Origin: a bacterium | GTDB lineage: Bacteria > JALSQH01 | DNA length: 11,826 bases | Assembly (NCBI GenBank): GCA_026985515.1 | Contig: JALSQH010000091.1 | Location: 1 to 11,826 of the forward strand | Reading direction: 5' to 3' | In this document: one piece after another, positions 1-10,370 of the stretch | Numbering within the stretch: the first letter of the stretch is position 1 | Layout: every line of letters begins with the position of its first letter | Position numbers and translations under genes: made by a program | Notes under the pieces: generated by a model | What the model saw: only the letters and a program-made list of their open reading frames with translations | Databases searched by the model: none | Told to the model about the DNA's origin: nothing

Positions 1-800
1 GCCTCTTCCTTTGATCTCATGGAAAATGTTTTTCCCCTTGCTGCATCCCATAGTCTCGTTTCCTGAACCACTTTTTCACCAGACTCAATCAACATCACCT
101 GCCGCTCAAATTCATACTGCAGGGCTTTCTCAATATTGTGAAAGGAGTTCATATTCTTTATTTCAGTTTTTGTACCCAGTTCATCTGAACCCTTTGGCCT
201 GACCGAAATATTGGCATCAACCCTCATGGATCCCTCTTCCATGTTACCGTCACTGATACCCAGATACCTAACAATTCTTCTGAGCATCCTTGCATATTCA
301 GCCGCTTCTTTCGGAGATCTTATGTCTGGCTTGCTCACAATCTCAAGAAGAGGGACTCCCGCTCTGTTGAAATCCACGTAACTGTTTCTATCTCCACCCT
401 CTCCATGGATAAGCTTACCTGCATCCTCCTCCATGTGAATCCTTATCAAACCAACCCTCTTTCTTTCTCCATCAAGATCAAACTCCACATATCCATCCTC
501 TGCAATGGGAAGTTCATACTGACTTATCTGATACCCCTTGGGAAGATCAGGGTAAAAATAATTTTTCCTGGCGAAAACGCTCCTCCTGTTTATTCTGCAA
601 TGGGTGGCAAGGGCAAGCCTTATGGCATAATCCACCACCTTCTTATTGAGAACGGGCAAAACACCCGGCATTCCCAGACAAACAGGACACACATTGGTGT
701 TGGGAGGTGCCCCAAACTTTGTACTGCAGCTGCAGAATATTTTTGTTTCAGTGAGCAACTGGACATGAACCTCCAGACCTATTACGGCTTCATATTCCAT
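1..800 (-). CDS. gatB: Aspartyl/glutamyl-tRNA amidotransferase subunit B, C-terminal part outside window
   Basis: Reading down from the ATG at 800-798 gives 266 open codons to the window edge, so the 3' part (roughly the last 40%, if the usual length near 480 residues applies) is missing. GatB binds and activates the mischarged Glu-tRNA(Gln) or Asp-tRNA(Asn) and carries out the kinase/transamidation step using ammonia from GatA. Visible family marks are the [15 protein letters not shown] start, a Cys4 metal-site pattern (C23, C25, C38, C41), [11 protein letters not shown] near residues 84-94, the [11 protein letters not shown] segment near 121-131, and [10 protein letters not shown] near 218-227. 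The start is firm: GGAGGAGGATTGA-type ribosome binding sequence lies inside the end of gatA, and only 3 bases separate the gatA stop from this ATG, implying translational coupling. I saw no frameshift in the part present. Whether the enzyme serves Gln, Asn or both cannot be read from this window. Confidence 0.97.
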   Translation of the reverse strand, partial: MEYEAVIGLEVHVQLLTETKIFCSCSTKFGAPPNTNVCPVCLGMPGVLPVLNKKVVDYAIRLALATHCRINRRSVFARKNYFYPDLPKGYQISQYELPIAEDGYVEFDLDGERKRVGLIRIHMEEDAGKLIHGEGGDRNSYVDFNRAGVPLLEIVSKPDIRSPKEAAEYARMLRRIVRYLGISDGNMEEGSMRVDANISVRPKGSDELGTKTEIKNMNSFHNIEKALQYEFERQVMLIESGEKVVQETRLWDAARGKTFSMRSKEE

Positions 801-803
801 TTT

Positions 804-2270
804 TCAATCCTCCTCAAACTGTGAAGGTATCCTTCTGTGCCAGTCAGTTTCCTGCTGATAATTGTAACCGATTCTCATAATGGTAACCTCATCAAAGGGC
901 CTTCCAATGATCTGCATCCCAACCGGTAAACCATTCTGTGTAAATCCAGCAGGTATGGAGATGCCGGGCAAACCTGCCAGATTCACCGACACCGTGAAAA
1001 TGTCAGAGAGGTACATCCGAAGAGGATCACTTATCTTTTCACCAAGTTTGAAAGCAGGGGTGGGCGTGGTTGGAGTTATAATTGCGTCAACCTCCTTAAA
1101 AGCTTCAAGAAAATCGTTCCTTATAATAGTTCTGACTTTCAGTGCTTTGAGATAATAGGCGTCATAGTAACCTGATGAAAGGGCATAGGTACCCAGCATT
1201 ATTCTCCTCTTAACCTCAGCACCAAAACCCTTTGATCTTGTCTCAAAATAAGTGTCAATTAGATCCTTACCTTTAACCCTCAATCCATACCGTATCCCGT
1301 CATACCTTGCAAGGTTTGAACTTGCCTCAGCAGGTGCAACTATGTAGTACGTGGCTATGGCATACTCCGTATGTGGAAGTGAAATCTTTTTGAACTGCAC
1401 CCCCAGTTTTTCAAGGACCTTTATTGCATCCTCAATCCTCTTTAACACCTCCTCATCCACTCCATCACCAAAATACTCCTCGGGTAAACCTATTTTTAAT
1501 CCCTCCACCTTTTCCTTTATGAGAGATGGATAATCGGGAACTTCACGATCAACACTGGTTGAATCTTTCGGGTCTTTACCTGCAATAACCTTCAGCAGAA
1601 TTGCGGCATCCTCAACATCTGAAGTGATTGGTCCCACCTGATCAAGAGATGAGGCGAAGGCTATTATTCCATACCTTGTAACTCTTCCATATGTGGGTTT
1701 AAGACCCACAACTCCGCAGAAAGCGGCGGGTTGCCTTATGGAACCACCTGTATCTGTCCCAAGTGTTCCCGCTGCCAGTCTCGCAGCCATGGCCGCAGAT
1801 GAACCACCACTTGAACCACCTGGAGCCCTCTCCAGATTCCAGGGATTGTGAGTGGGACCAAAGGCACTGTTCTCAGTGGAAGAACCCATTGCAAATTCAT
1901 CGAGATTTAACTTTCCCAGAAGTACATAACCTTCTTTTTTCAGCTTCTCCACCACGGTACTGTCGTAGGGAGGTATAAAATTTTCAAGTATCTTTGAAGC
2001 ACAGGTGGTTCTCAACCCCTTCGTGAGGAATATATCCTTGAGGGCCAGGGGGATTCCCAGAAGTTCACCTTCTTCACCCCCTGCAATTCTGGAATCCGCC
2101 TCTTCAGCTTCTTTCAGCGCGTTTTCATTGATGGTAAGGTAAGAAGAAATCTTTTCATCATACTTCTCTATCCTCTTCAGGAAAATCTGTGTGAGTTCCT
2201 TTGCAGATATCTCTTTTTTTCTCAACTTCTCCCTCAACTCATGAATGGGGAGTGCCCATATTCTATCCAA
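804..2270 (-). CDS. gatA: Aspartyl/glutamyl-tRNA amidotransferase subunit A (amidase)
   Basis: GatA is the glutaminase of GatCAB: it releases ammonia from glutamine and passes it to GatB. It belongs to the amidase-signature family. With the start used here (488 residues) the catalytic triad is K78 (in PLALKD), the cis-Ser S153 (in GGSSGGSSA) and the nucleophile S177 (in [13 protein letters not shown]). These positions match the numbering I remember for well-studied GatA proteins to within one residue. The frame stays open to a TTG at 2306, giving 500 residues, but I prefer the TTG at 2270-2268: it follows GGAGGAGGAT at 2280-2271, and the product then begins [15 protein letters not shown], as GatA proteins usually do. 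The 2306 TTG has no comparable ribosome binding sequence. The stop at 806-804 is 3 bases from gatB. Complete, no lesions seen. Function is firm, the start somewhat less so. Confidence 0.97.
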   Translation of the reverse strand: MDRIWALPIHELREKLRKKEISAKELTQIFLKRIEKYDEKISSYLTINENALKEAEEADSRIAGGEEGELLGIPLALKDIFLTKGLRTTCASKILENFIPPYDSTVVEKLKKEGYVLLGKLNLDEFAMGSSTENSAFGPTHNPWNLERAPGGSSGGSSAAMAARLAAGTLGTDTGGSIRQPAAFCGVVGLKPTYGRVTRYGIIAFASSLDQVGPITSDVEDAAILLKVIAGKDPKDSTSVDREVPDYPSLIKEKVEGLKIGLPEEYFGDGVDEEVLKRIEDAIKVLEKLGVQFKKISLPHTEYAIATYYIVAPAEASSNLARYDGIRYGLRVKGKDLIDTYFETRSKGFGAEVKRRIMLGTYALSSGYYDAYYLKALKVRTIIRNDFLEAFKEVDAIITPTTPTPAFKLGEKISDPLRMYLSDIFTVSVNLAGLPGISIPAGFTQNGLPVGMQIIGRPFDEVTIMRIGYNYQQETDWHRRIPSQFEED

Positions 2271-2281
2271 ATCCTCCTCCT
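2271..2281 (-). promoter_or_regulatory. Ribosome binding site that decides the gatA start
   Basis: On the minus strand the bases read AGGAGGAGGAT immediately before TTG at 2270. The first AGGAGG is about 5 bases from that TTG, a normal Shine-Dalgarno distance. These same bases would be codons 8-12 of the longer, 500-residue reading from the TTG at 2306, which argues that the longer reading is not the translated one. Confidence 0.75.
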
Positions 2282-2308
2282 TTTGTTGTTTTAAACCAAA
2301 ACTCAAAA

Positions 2309-2331
2309 TCCCTGACCAGAATAATCAGGAA
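2309..2331 (-). other. Possible RNA hairpin in the gatC-gatA gap
   Basis: On the minus strand TTCCTGA (2331-2325) can pair with TCAGGGA (2315-2309): seven pairs including one G-U, around a 9-base loop, followed by a T-rich stretch (TTTTGAGTTTTGG). It lies in the widest gap of the gat genes. It could be an mRNA processing or stability element or a weak attenuator. The stem is short and the following T run is interrupted, so I do not call it a terminator. Chance occurrence is quite possible. Confidence 0.25.
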
Positions 2332-2344
2332 CCCATTTATCGAT

Positions 2345-2638
2345 TCAACTCTCCTGTATGACTCTGGGAACAACGAAGAAACGGTCCTTTTTCTCAGGGG
2401 CATTCATGAGAATATCCTCAATGGGCAGCGATTCTTCAACCCTGTCCTCCCTGAAAACATTTTTCATTTCAACCACATGAGAAGTTGGTTCAATATTCTC
2501 GGTATCAAGTTCGTTGAGTTTATTGATGTAATCAAGAATCCTGTTCAGGTCTGTTCTGAATTTTTCTATTTCCTCCTCTGAGAATTTCAACCTTGCAAGT
2601 TTCGCCACATTTTCAACCTCTTCCCTCGTAAGAGCCAT
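2345..2638 (-). CDS. gatC: Aspartyl/glutamyl-tRNA amidotransferase subunit C
   Basis: This 97-residue protein has the usual size and look of GatC, the small subunit that wraps around the GatA-GatB interface and stabilises the amidotransferase. Visible marks are the N-terminal helix ALTREEVENVAKLARLKFS, a second helix with FRTDLNRILDYINKLNELD, then the ENIEPTSHV turn, and a C-terminal segment EDILMNAPEKKDRFFVVPRV that matches the family's conserved 'NAPE...FFxVPRV' ending. The ATG at 2638-2636 shares one base with the leuA stop (TGATG), so translation is probably coupled to leuA. The gap of about 74 bases to the preferred gatA start is unusual for this tight gene run and holds a possible hairpin. 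Complete and intact. Confidence 0.96.
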   Translation of the reverse strand: MALTREEVENVAKLARLKFSEEEIEKFRTDLNRILDYINKLNELDTENIEPTSHVVEMKNVFREDRVEESLPIEDILMNAPEKKDRFFVVPRVIQES

Positions 2639-4182
2639 CAGATCCCCTCCTTCTTCAACTCGCTCTTTCCTCTCTTCCTGTATTCAAGTTTATTGAGGGC
2701 ATTTATGAAAGCCTTGGCGGCAGCAACGATAATATCTGTGTCACTGCCCTGACCCATTGAAACTTTACCCTCTTCCTCTATCCTGACCGTCACCTCACCC
2801 ACAGCATCTGTACCACCGGTGATACTGCTCACATCAAACCTTACCAGGTGAACGCTATCCTTTCCGGTGGCTTTCTTTATGGCATTATAAATCGCATCAA
2901 CTGGACCATCTCCAAAGGCTGCCTCCTTGACCCTCTTTCCCTCAACCTCCAGAATCACCGTACCAACAGGTAGCATGTCTGTTCCGCTGGTAACATTGGC
3001 ACTGATAAACCTGTACTTCTCCGACAGTCTGAGAATCTCCTCTGCAATGAGAGCCTCGATATCTTCTTCGTACACCTTCTTCTTCTTATCTGCAAGAGCT
3101 TTAAACAATTTGAAAGCTCTGTTGAACTGATCATCGCTCAAATCATAACCCATCTTTTCAATGAATTCCCTGAATGCGTGCCTTCCAGAGTGCTTACCGA
3201 GTACAAGTTTATTGGTGGGCCAGCCAACAGATTGCGGCGTCATGATTTCATAGGTGATGGCCTTTTTCAAAACACCATCCTGATGAATACCAGACTCATG
3301 AGCAAAGGCATTATCTCCCACAATAGCCTTGTTCGGCTGGACCCTTATACCTGTTATCTGCTGGAGCAATCTGCTCGAGGGATAAATCTGCTCCGTAACA
3401 ATATCGGTGTAGTATGGAAAGAGATCCTTTCTCACCTTAAGTATCATTACAATCTCTTCCATGGCGGCGTTACCTGCCCTCTCTCCAATCCCGTTGATTG
3501 TTGCCTCCACCTGCCTTGCTCCAGCTTTGATGGCATAGAGGGAATTGGCAACAGCCAGGCCAAGATCATTGTGGCAGTGAACACTTATAATTGCCTTATC
3601 TATGTTGGGAACATTTTCCTTCAGGTACCTGATAAGATTGTAATACTCCTCAGGTACCGTGTAACCCACCGTATCAGGAACATTTATAACAGTTGCTCCC
3701 GCTCTGATAGCCTCCGTAAAAATCTTAACCAGGAAATCCCAGTCTGATCTCGTTGCATCCTCAGCAGAAAATTCCACATTATCTGTGAAACTCCTCGCCA
3801 GCTCCACAGCTTTAACCGCTTTCTCAAGGGCCTCTTCCCTGCTCATTCTCAGTTTGTACTTCAGGTGGATATCAGATGTGGCTATGAATGTGTGGATCCT
3901 GGGATTTCGTGCGTACTTTATTGCCTCCCAGGCTCTTACAATATCCTCCTCATTGGTCCGGGCAAGAGCGGCAATCTGGGGACCTGTAACCTCCATGGCA
4001 ATTTCCTTAACTGCCTCAAAATCCCCCTCAGATGCTATTGGAAACCCTGCTTCAATGACATCCACACCCAATTTAGCCAGCTGTTTCGCCACCTGAAGTT
4101 TTTCTTCAACATTCATGCTTGCACCGGGGGATTGCTCGCCATCCCTGAGTGTGGTGTCAAAAATATAGATTTTCTCACCCAT
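2638..4182 (-). CDS. leuA: 2-isopropylmalate synthase
   Basis: LeuA condenses acetyl-CoA with 2-ketoisovalerate, the committed step of leucine synthesis. The 514-residue product has the HMGL-like TIM barrel first: [11 protein letters not shown] with R13/D14, metal ligands H202 and H204 in [11 protein letters not shown], and N238 in GERAGNAA. The linker motif [13 protein letters not shown] (325-337) follows. The C-terminal LeuA dimer/allosteric domain, about 388-505, includes [10 protein letters not shown] and [16 protein letters not shown] full regulatory domain and typical leuA motifs favour 2-isopropylmalate synthase, feedback-inhibited by leucine, over citramalate or homocitrate synthase, though substrate choice cannot be proven from motifs. 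The ATG at 4182 follows GGAGG (4193-4189) by 6 bases, 11 bases after the pssA stop. leuB, leuC and leuD are not in this window. The next gene is gatC, overlapping by one base. Confidence 0.96.
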   Translation of the reverse strand: MGEKIYIFDTTLRDGEQSPGASMNVEEKLQVAKQLAKLGVDVIEAGFPIASEGDFEAVKEIAMEVTGPQIAALARTNEEDIVRAWEAIKYARNPRIHTFIATSDIHLKYKLRMSREEALEKAVKAVELARSFTDNVEFSAEDATRSDWDFLVKIFTEAIRAGATVINVPDTVGYTVPEEYYNLIRYLKENVPNIDKAIISVHCHNDLGLAVANSLYAIKAGARQVEATINGIGERAGNAAMEEIVMILKVRKDLFPYYTDIVTEQIYPSSRLLQQITGIRVQPNKAIVGDNAFAHESGIHQDGVLKKAITYEIMTPQSVGWPTNKLVLGKHSGRHAFREFIEKMGYDLSDDQFNRAFKLFKALADKKKKVYEEDIEALIAEEILRLSEKYRFISANVTSGTDMLPVGTVILEVEGKRVKEAAFGDGPVDAIYNAIKKATGKDSVHLVRFDVSSITGGTDAVGEVTVRIEEEGKVSMGQGSDTDIIVAAAKAFINALNKLEYRKRGKSELKKEGI

Positions 4183-4193
4183 TTCAATCCTCC

Positions 4194-6064
<1,871 letters not shown>

Positions 6065-6673
6065 CTATACCTCCTTTTTTGGATCATATTCCTTCAATGT
6101 TACTCTTCCTCTCTGAAGAGAAACTATTCCCGTCCTTGCCACCTCAAGTAGACCCATATTCCTGAAAAGATCAATAAAAACATTCAGCTTATCGGGATCA
6201 CCTGTGAGTTCAATGACATATGAATTGGGAGAAACATCTATGATTCTCGCCCTGAATATGTCAACCAGTCTGAATATTTCATTCTTGTTTTCCTCAGTTG
6301 CCCTCACCTTCAAGAGTAACAATTCCCTCTCAACATGCGGTTTATCAGTTACATCAACTACCTTGAGTACAGGAATCAACTTTCTCAGATGTTTTATGAT
6401 CTGTTCAATCACTGCTGCTTCACCGGTGGTTACAATTGTCATCCTGGAAATCTCGGGATTGGCAGTTTCAGCAACCGATAAACTTTCTATGTTGTAGCCT
6501 CTTCCACTGAAAAGCCCCGCAACCCTTGTTAGGACTCCAAACTCATTCAGAACGAGGACAGAAATAATGTGTCTCTCTTCCCCCGCCTCGACACATTCAC
6601 CACCCCTCACCGGTCTGGGCCACCATGCATCCTCAGTGCCACTCTTTTTTCTCTTTTCTATGGACTTTGCCAT
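6065..6673 (-). CDS. ilvN: Acetolactate synthase regulatory (small) subunit with N-terminal extension
   Basis: IlvN activates the catalytic subunit IlvB and carries the valine feedback site. With the ATG at 6673 it has 202 residues. An ACT domain starts near residue 34 (RHIISVLVLNEFGVLTRVAGLF, then RGYNIESLSVAET), followed by the C-terminal small-subunit domain with RELLLLKVRA, the YVIELTGDPDKLNVFIDLF segment, and ARTGIVSLQRG. Typical IlvN proteins of about 160-175 residues begin almost at the ACT domain, so roughly 33 extra N-terminal residues are present here, basic at first (AKSIEKRKK) and containing WWPRP. A GTG at 6688 would add five residues but has no ribosome binding sequence, whereas the ATG at 6673 follows AAGGGGG. 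The ilvB stop is 11 bases upstream and ilvC starts at the next base. Confidence 0.95.
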   Translation of the reverse strand: MAKSIEKRKKSGTEDAWWPRPVRGGECVEAGEERHIISVLVLNEFGVLTRVAGLFSGRGYNIESLSVAETANPEISRMTIVTTGEAAVIEQIIKHLRKLIPVLKVVDVTDKPHVERELLLLKVRATEENKNEIFRLVDIFRARIIDVSPNSYVIELTGDPDKLNVFIDLFRNMGLLEVARTGIVSLQRGRVTLKEYDPKKEV

Positions 6674-6677
6674 GCTT

Positions 6678-6684
6678 CCCCCTT
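6678..6684 (-). promoter_or_regulatory. Ribosome binding site that decides the ilvN start
   Basis: Right after the ilvB stop the minus strand reads AAGGGGG, then AAGC and ATG at 6673. Spacing of 4-5 bases favours this ATG over the GTG at 6688, which overlaps the ilvB stop and would place this sequence inside the coding region. Confidence 0.65.
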
Positions 6685-8406
6685 TCACACAAGAAGCATT
6701 TTGTTCAGGGCTCCACCTGCGGGAACCATTGGAAAGACATTTTCCTCTCTCTCTATGAGGAATTCAACCACAACCGGTTTATCCCTCTCCTGAAGCACCT
6801 CAAGAATAACCGGCTCCACCATCTCTTCTCTGTCAACTATGAAACCCTTTGCCCCGTAAGCCTCTGCCAGTTTTACAAAATCTGGCTGAACCTCTTCACA
6901 TGTGTATGAGTACTTCCTGTCATAGAAGAGCTCCTGCCACTGCCTCACCATCCCCAGAAATTTATTGTTGAGTATGAAAATTTTCACAGGGAGATGATAC
7001 TGAACAGCAGTGGCAAGCTCCTGTATGTTCATCTGGATACTTCCATCACCAGCAATATCCACCACAGTGGCATCGGGTCTTGCCACCTGCGCACCAATGG
7101 CGGCAGGAAATCCGTAACCCATTGCACCCAGTCCCCCTGATGTTATGAAAGTCCTTGGATACTTTGCAAGAAAGTACTGGGCTGCCCACATCTGGTTCTG
7201 ACCAACTTCCGTTGTGATAATTATATTTTCGCCCTTTGTTATTTTGTAGAGGGTTTCAATTACAAATTGTGGTTTCACAGTTTTCCCATCCCTTCTATAG
7301 GCAAGAGGATAGGTCTCTTTCCACCTTTCTATGCTCTCATGCCACGGTTCCAGATCCTTATGGTACTGCTCCAGCTTCTCGGGTTTTTTCTGGATAATAT
7401 CCTTAATTATTTTCAACATATCTCTCACCACAATTTTCACATCACCAACGATGGGAATATCAACCTGAACATTCTTGCTTATACTTGCAGGGTCAATGTC
7501 AATGTGAATAATCTCCGCCTGTGGTGCAAACTGGTTTACATCGCCAGTTACTCTGTCGTCAAATCGTGCACCTACAGCAATGAGGAGGTCCGACTCCGTA
7601 ACAGCCATATTCGCTCTGAATGTTCCGTGCATACCGAGCATCCCGAGAAAGAGAGGATCATCTCCGGGATATGCACCAAGGGCCATCAGGGTTGATGTAA
7701 CTGGAATGTGCAGCAACCTTGCAAGTTCTCTGATCTCCTCAGATGCATTGGAAGAAATCACCCCACCACCAATATAGAGAACAGGCCTCCTCGCCTCAAA
7801 TATTTTATTGACAGCCTTCTTTATCTGTCCTATGTGTCCCTTAACATTCGGCTTATATCCGGGCAACTTCATCTCCACCCTGTCATAATCAAATTCCGCC
7901 CACTCAGCCAGGACATCCTTCGGAAGATCAACAACAACGGGACCTGGACGACCTGTTCTGGCAATGTAAAAAGCTTCCTTCACAATTCTTGCAAGGTCAT
8001 TAACATCCTTGACCAGAAAATTATGCTTTGTGATGGGTCGTGTAATACCCACCATGTCAACTTCCTGAAAGGCATCGTTTCCAATCAGGTATGTTGGAAC
8101 CTGGCCCGTAAATACCACTATGGGCACAGAATCCATGTAGGCAGATGCTATGCCGGTAACCGTGTTGGTAGCACCAGGTCCAGATGTCACCAGAACAACC
8201 CCAACCTTTCCTGAAGCCCTTGCATAACCATCAGCAGCATGAGCTGCTGCCTGTTCATGTCTCACAAGAATGTGATGAAAATCCATATCAAACAACTCAT
8301 CATATATCTCTATGACGGCTCCACCAGGCAACCCGAAAATAGTATCAACACCTTCCTTTTTCAGAGACTCAAGCAGTATCCTGGTTCCTTTTAATCTCTC
8401 AGCCAT
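6685..8406 (-). CDS. ilvB: Acetolactate synthase catalytic (large) subunit
   Basis: IlvB is the thiamine diphosphate enzyme that joins pyruvate to pyruvate (valine, leucine) or to 2-ketobutyrate (isoleucine). The 573 residues show the three domains of the family in order. The N-terminal PYR domain has [15 protein letters not shown] and the catalytic glutamate E51 in [15 protein letters not shown]. The middle FAD-type domain has [10 protein letters not shown] (279-288). The C-terminal PP domain carries the thiamine-diphosphate motif from GDGS at 453-456 to NN at 480-481. Residues such as [23 protein letters not shown] and the end [14 protein letters not shown] mark the biosynthetic enzyme rather than the catabolic acetolactate synthase, and so does the adjacent ilvN. 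The ATG at 8406 is 12 bases after the ilvD stop and follows a GAGGTGA sequence. Intact. Confidence 0.97.
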   Translation of the reverse strand: MAERLKGTRILLESLKKEGVDTIFGLPGGAVIEIYDELFDMDFHHILVRHEQAAAHAADGYARASGKVGVVLVTSGPGATNTVTGIASAYMDSVPIVVFTGQVPTYLIGNDAFQEVDMVGITRPITKHNFLVKDVNDLARIVKEAFYIARTGRPGPVVVDLPKDVLAEWAEFDYDRVEMKLPGYKPNVKGHIGQIKKAVNKIFEARRPVLYIGGGVISSNASEEIRELARLLHIPVTSTLMALGAYPGDDPLFLGMLGMHGTFRANMAVTESDLLIAVGARFDDRVTGDVNQFAPQAEIIHIDIDPASISKNVQVDIPIVGDVKIVVRDMLKIIKDIIQKKPEKLEQYHKDLEPWHESIERWKETYPLAYRRDGKTVKPQFVIETLYKITKGENIIITTEVGQNQMWAAQYFLAKYPRTFITSGGLGAMGYGFPAAIGAQVARPDATVVDIAGDGSIQMNIQELATAVQYHLPVKIFILNNKFLGMVRQWQELFYDRKYSYTCEEVQPDFVKLAEAYGAKGFIVDREEMVEPVILEVLQERDKPVVVEFLIEREENVFPMVPAGGALNKMLLV

Positions 8407-8418
8407 AAAAACTTCACC

Positions 8419-10074
8419 TCACTCTTTCAAAATTGCACCGGTACTTGCAGAAGTAACCATTTTAGCGTAACGGGCAAGCCAGCCCTTCTTTATCTTTGGT
8501 GGCAATGGCTTAAATTCCTTTCTCCTTCTCTCCAGTTCTTCATCAGACAGCTTTACTTCAAGTTTTCTCGCAGGAATATCTATTACAATTATATCTCCAT
8601 CCTTCAGCAAACCAATGGGGCCCCCTGCTGCCGCCTCAGGAGAAATGTGTCCAATACAGGGGCCTCTTGTGCCACCGGAAAATCTTCCATCAGTTATGAG
8701 AGCAACCTTGTCTGAAAGGCCCATTCCCGTAATGGTGGCAGTGGGGTTAAGCATCTCCCTCATCCCCGGTCCACCCGCAGGCCCTTCATACCTTATAACC
8801 ACAACATCTCCCGGCTGAATCTTCTTACCGAGTATCGCCTTCATCGCTTCCTCTTCTGAATTGAAGACCCTTGCCTTTCCCTCAAATTTCAACATGTTTG
8901 GAGCAACAGCTGACTGCTTTACCACGGCTCCCTCTGGTGCAAGGTTACCATAAAGAATGGCAAGACCACCCTCTGGATGAATGGGATCATCCATGGGTCT
9001 CACCACATCATCTCTGAATATCTTTGCCTCGTCTGCAATCTGGTGGATCGTCTTGAAACTCACAGTTGGAAGATCATGTAATTTGGGCTTCAATCTCTTC
9101 AAAACCATTGGAACGCCACCAGCTGCATAGAGATCCTCAATGAGATACCTGCCGGCTGGCTGAAGATCAGCGAGATGCGGTGTATCCCTTCCAAGTTTAT
9201 CAAAGGTATCAAGTGGTAAATCAACCCCTGCTTCATGAGCAATTGCCTTGAGATGCAACACCGTATTGGTTGAACCTCCCAGAGCCAGATCAACCCTTAT
9301 GGCATTCTCAAAGGCTTCTTTAGTCATTATGTCTCTGGGCCTGATATTCTTTTTCACCAGCTCCACTATCCTTATGCCGCTTTCATAGGCAATTCTCTTT
9401 TTGTCGGCAAAAACTGCTGGGGTTGCCCCACATCCGACAAGAGACATTCCCATAGCCTCAGTTAAAATTGCCATTGTATTGGCGGTATACAATCCCTGAC
9501 AGCTTCCGGCTCCAGGACAGGCTCTTATCTCCATCTCCAGCAGTTCTTCAAAGGTGATCTTCCCTGCATTGTACTCACCCACAGCTTCAAAGGTGTTTTT
9601 CACAAGGGAAAGCTTCTCCTGACCCAGCTGACCCCCGAGCATGGGACCAGCCGTAACAACTATGGCAGGAATGTTAAGTCGTGCAGCAGCCATCAGCATC
9701 CCGGGAGTTATCTTGTCACAATTTGTGAGAAGAACCAGTCCATCCAGAGCATGCGCCTCAGCAATGGACTCAATTTCATCTGCAATGAGTTCCCTTGAGG
9801 GGAGTGAATAATGCATTCCAAGATGCCCCATGGCTATACCATCACATATTGCAGGGACACCAAAAATAAAAGGCACTCCTCCTCCCGCTGCTATTCCCCT
9901 TTCAATGTACCTTTCCAGTTCCCTCATTCCCACATGACCGGGAACAAGATCAGTAAAACTGGATGCAATTCCAATAAAGGGCTTATCAAGATCTGATGGA
10001 TCAACTCCAGTTGCAAACATCAGACATCGGTTTGGTGCACGCTCAACCCCTTTTTTAACTCTGTCACTTCTCAA
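8419..10074 (-). CDS. ilvD: Dihydroxy-acid dehydratase
   Basis: IlvD removes water from the 2,3-dihydroxy acids made by IlvC, giving the keto acids for valine, leucine and isoleucine. It is an iron-sulfur and magnesium enzyme of the IlvD/Edd family. The 551 residues are near the short end of the family. Visible motifs are [12 protein letters not shown] (36-47), [10 protein letters not shown] (75-84), NCDKITPGM with C119/D120/K121 (118-126), ACPGAGSC with C186 and C192 (185-192), [14 protein letters not shown] (262-275), [14 protein letters not shown] (428-441), and [11 protein letters not shown] (462-472), where S466 is at the catalytic serine position. The first cluster cysteine of the [2Fe-2S] type ('ASCW...') is Ser here, as in E. 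coli-like forms. The start is TTG at 10074-10072, preceded by AAGGAGG with 9-base spacing; there is no ATG upstream of the conserved N terminus. Confidence 0.96.
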   Translation of the reverse strand: MRSDRVKKGVERAPNRCLMFATGVDPSDLDKPFIGIASSFTDLVPGHVGMRELERYIERGIAAGGGVPFIFGVPAICDGIAMGHLGMHYSLPSRELIADEIESIAEAHALDGLVLLTNCDKITPGMLMAAARLNIPAIVVTAGPMLGGQLGQEKLSLVKNTFEAVGEYNAGKITFEELLEMEIRACPGAGSCQGLYTANTMAILTEAMGMSLVGCGATPAVFADKKRIAYESGIRIVELVKKNIRPRDIMTKEAFENAIRVDLALGGSTNTVLHLKAIAHEAGVDLPLDTFDKLGRDTPHLADLQPAGRYLIEDLYAAGGVPMVLKRLKPKLHDLPTVSFKTIHQIADEAKIFRDDVVRPMDDPIHPEGGLAILYGNLAPEGAVVKQSAVAPNMLKFEGKARVFNSEEEAMKAILGKKIQPGDVVVIRYEGPAGGPGMREMLNPTATITGMGLSDKVALITDGRFSGGTRGPCIGHISPEAAAGGPIGLLKDGDIIVIDIPARKLEVKLSDEELERRRKEFKPLPPKIKKGWLARYAKMVTSASTGAILKE

Positions 10075-10083
10075 TTTCTATAA

Positions 10084-10090
10084 CCTCCTT
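10084..10090 (-). promoter_or_regulatory. Ribosome binding site for ilvD (TTG start)
   Basis: The minus strand reads AAGGAGG, then nine bases (TTATAGAAA), then TTG at 10074. The consensus match supports the rare TTG as the real start, and the family's conserved N terminus ([15 protein letters not shown]) follows at once. Confidence 0.7.
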
Positions 10091-10124
10091 AAAATTTTCT
10101 ATCTTTACCTGTGCTATTCTCTCC

Positions 10125-10346
10125 TTAATTCTGGTACTTTTTTATTATTTCAAGGATCCTGTCCTTCCCATGCAGTTTTTTGATCTGAATCTCCTTCTTT
10201 CTTATCTCATCCTCCGTTGTCAGATAGGGTTTGCTTAGAAGCTCCTGGAGTTCGGCTTCAAGTTTGAGATGCTCCTCCCAGAGTGCCTTGAGTTCAGGAT
10301 CCTTGTCCTTGTACTTTTCAATGATTTCAAGCTCTTTTGGCTCCAT
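10125..10346 (-). CDS. Small coiled-coil protein, DUF465/YdcH-like
   Basis: This 73-residue, highly charged protein is most like the DUF465 (YdcH) family of small helical proteins, which share a pattern of an acidic start, a '...EEHxxLExxLxEL' helix, a short 'KPYLTxEDE' turn and a second basic helix ending in '...KDRIxEIIxKY'. Here these are LWEEHLKLEAELQEL (about 22-36), SKPYLTTEDEIRKKEIQIKKL (38-58) and KDRILEIIKKYQ at the end. The fold is probably a two-helix hairpin or coiled coil. The family has no settled function that I know of, so none is assigned. The gene is clearly real: ATG at 10346 follows a perfect AAGGAGG at 5 bases. It lies 44 bases after tsaB and 50 bases before ilvD, on the same strand. 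Confidence 0.8.
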   Translation of the reverse strand: MEPKELEIIEKYKDKDPELKALWEEHLKLEAELQELLSKPYLTTEDEIRKKEIQIKKLHGKDRILEIIKKYQN

Positions 10347-10348
10347 AG

Positions 10349-10368
10349 AAACCTCCTTAAATAGGTTT
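10349..10368 (-). promoter_or_regulatory. Hairpin overlapping the ribosome binding site of the DUF465 gene
   Basis: On the minus strand AAACCT (10368-10363) can pair perfectly with AGGTTT (10354-10349) across the 8-base loop ATTTAAGG. The AAGGAGG Shine-Dalgarno (10358-10352) is half in the loop and half in the 3' arm, so folding could lower initiation at the ATG at 10346. Six mostly A-T pairs make it weak, especially at high growth temperature. Confidence 0.3.
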
Positions 10369-10370
10369 TT

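Noticed and set aside
405-824. Plus-strand open frame of 139 codons
   Set aside because: It lies antisense to gatB and the end of gatA, which are well supported; its product has no recognisable features.
2271-2306. N-terminal 12 residues of gatA from TTG at 2306
   Set aside because: There is no ribosome binding sequence before 2306, and a strong one occurs inside this segment just before TTG 2270.
2304-2331. Intrinsic terminator after gatC
   Set aside because: The stem is only seven pairs with one G-U and the T run is broken by GAG; downstream genes belong to the same complex.
3178-3747. Plus-strand open frame of 189 codons
   Set aside because: It is the reverse complement of conserved leuA coding sequence. 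The low-complexity Cys/Leu/Ile-rich product looks like a shadow frame, not a gene.
2638-4182. leuA gene read as citramalate or homocitrate synthase
   Set aside because: The [13 protein letters not shown] linker, full LeuA regulatory domain and ilv context fit 2-isopropylmalate synthase better; substrate choice is still an inference.
7267-8214. Several overlapping plus-strand open frames
   Set aside because: All are antisense to ilvB, whose catalytic motifs are intact throughout this stretch.
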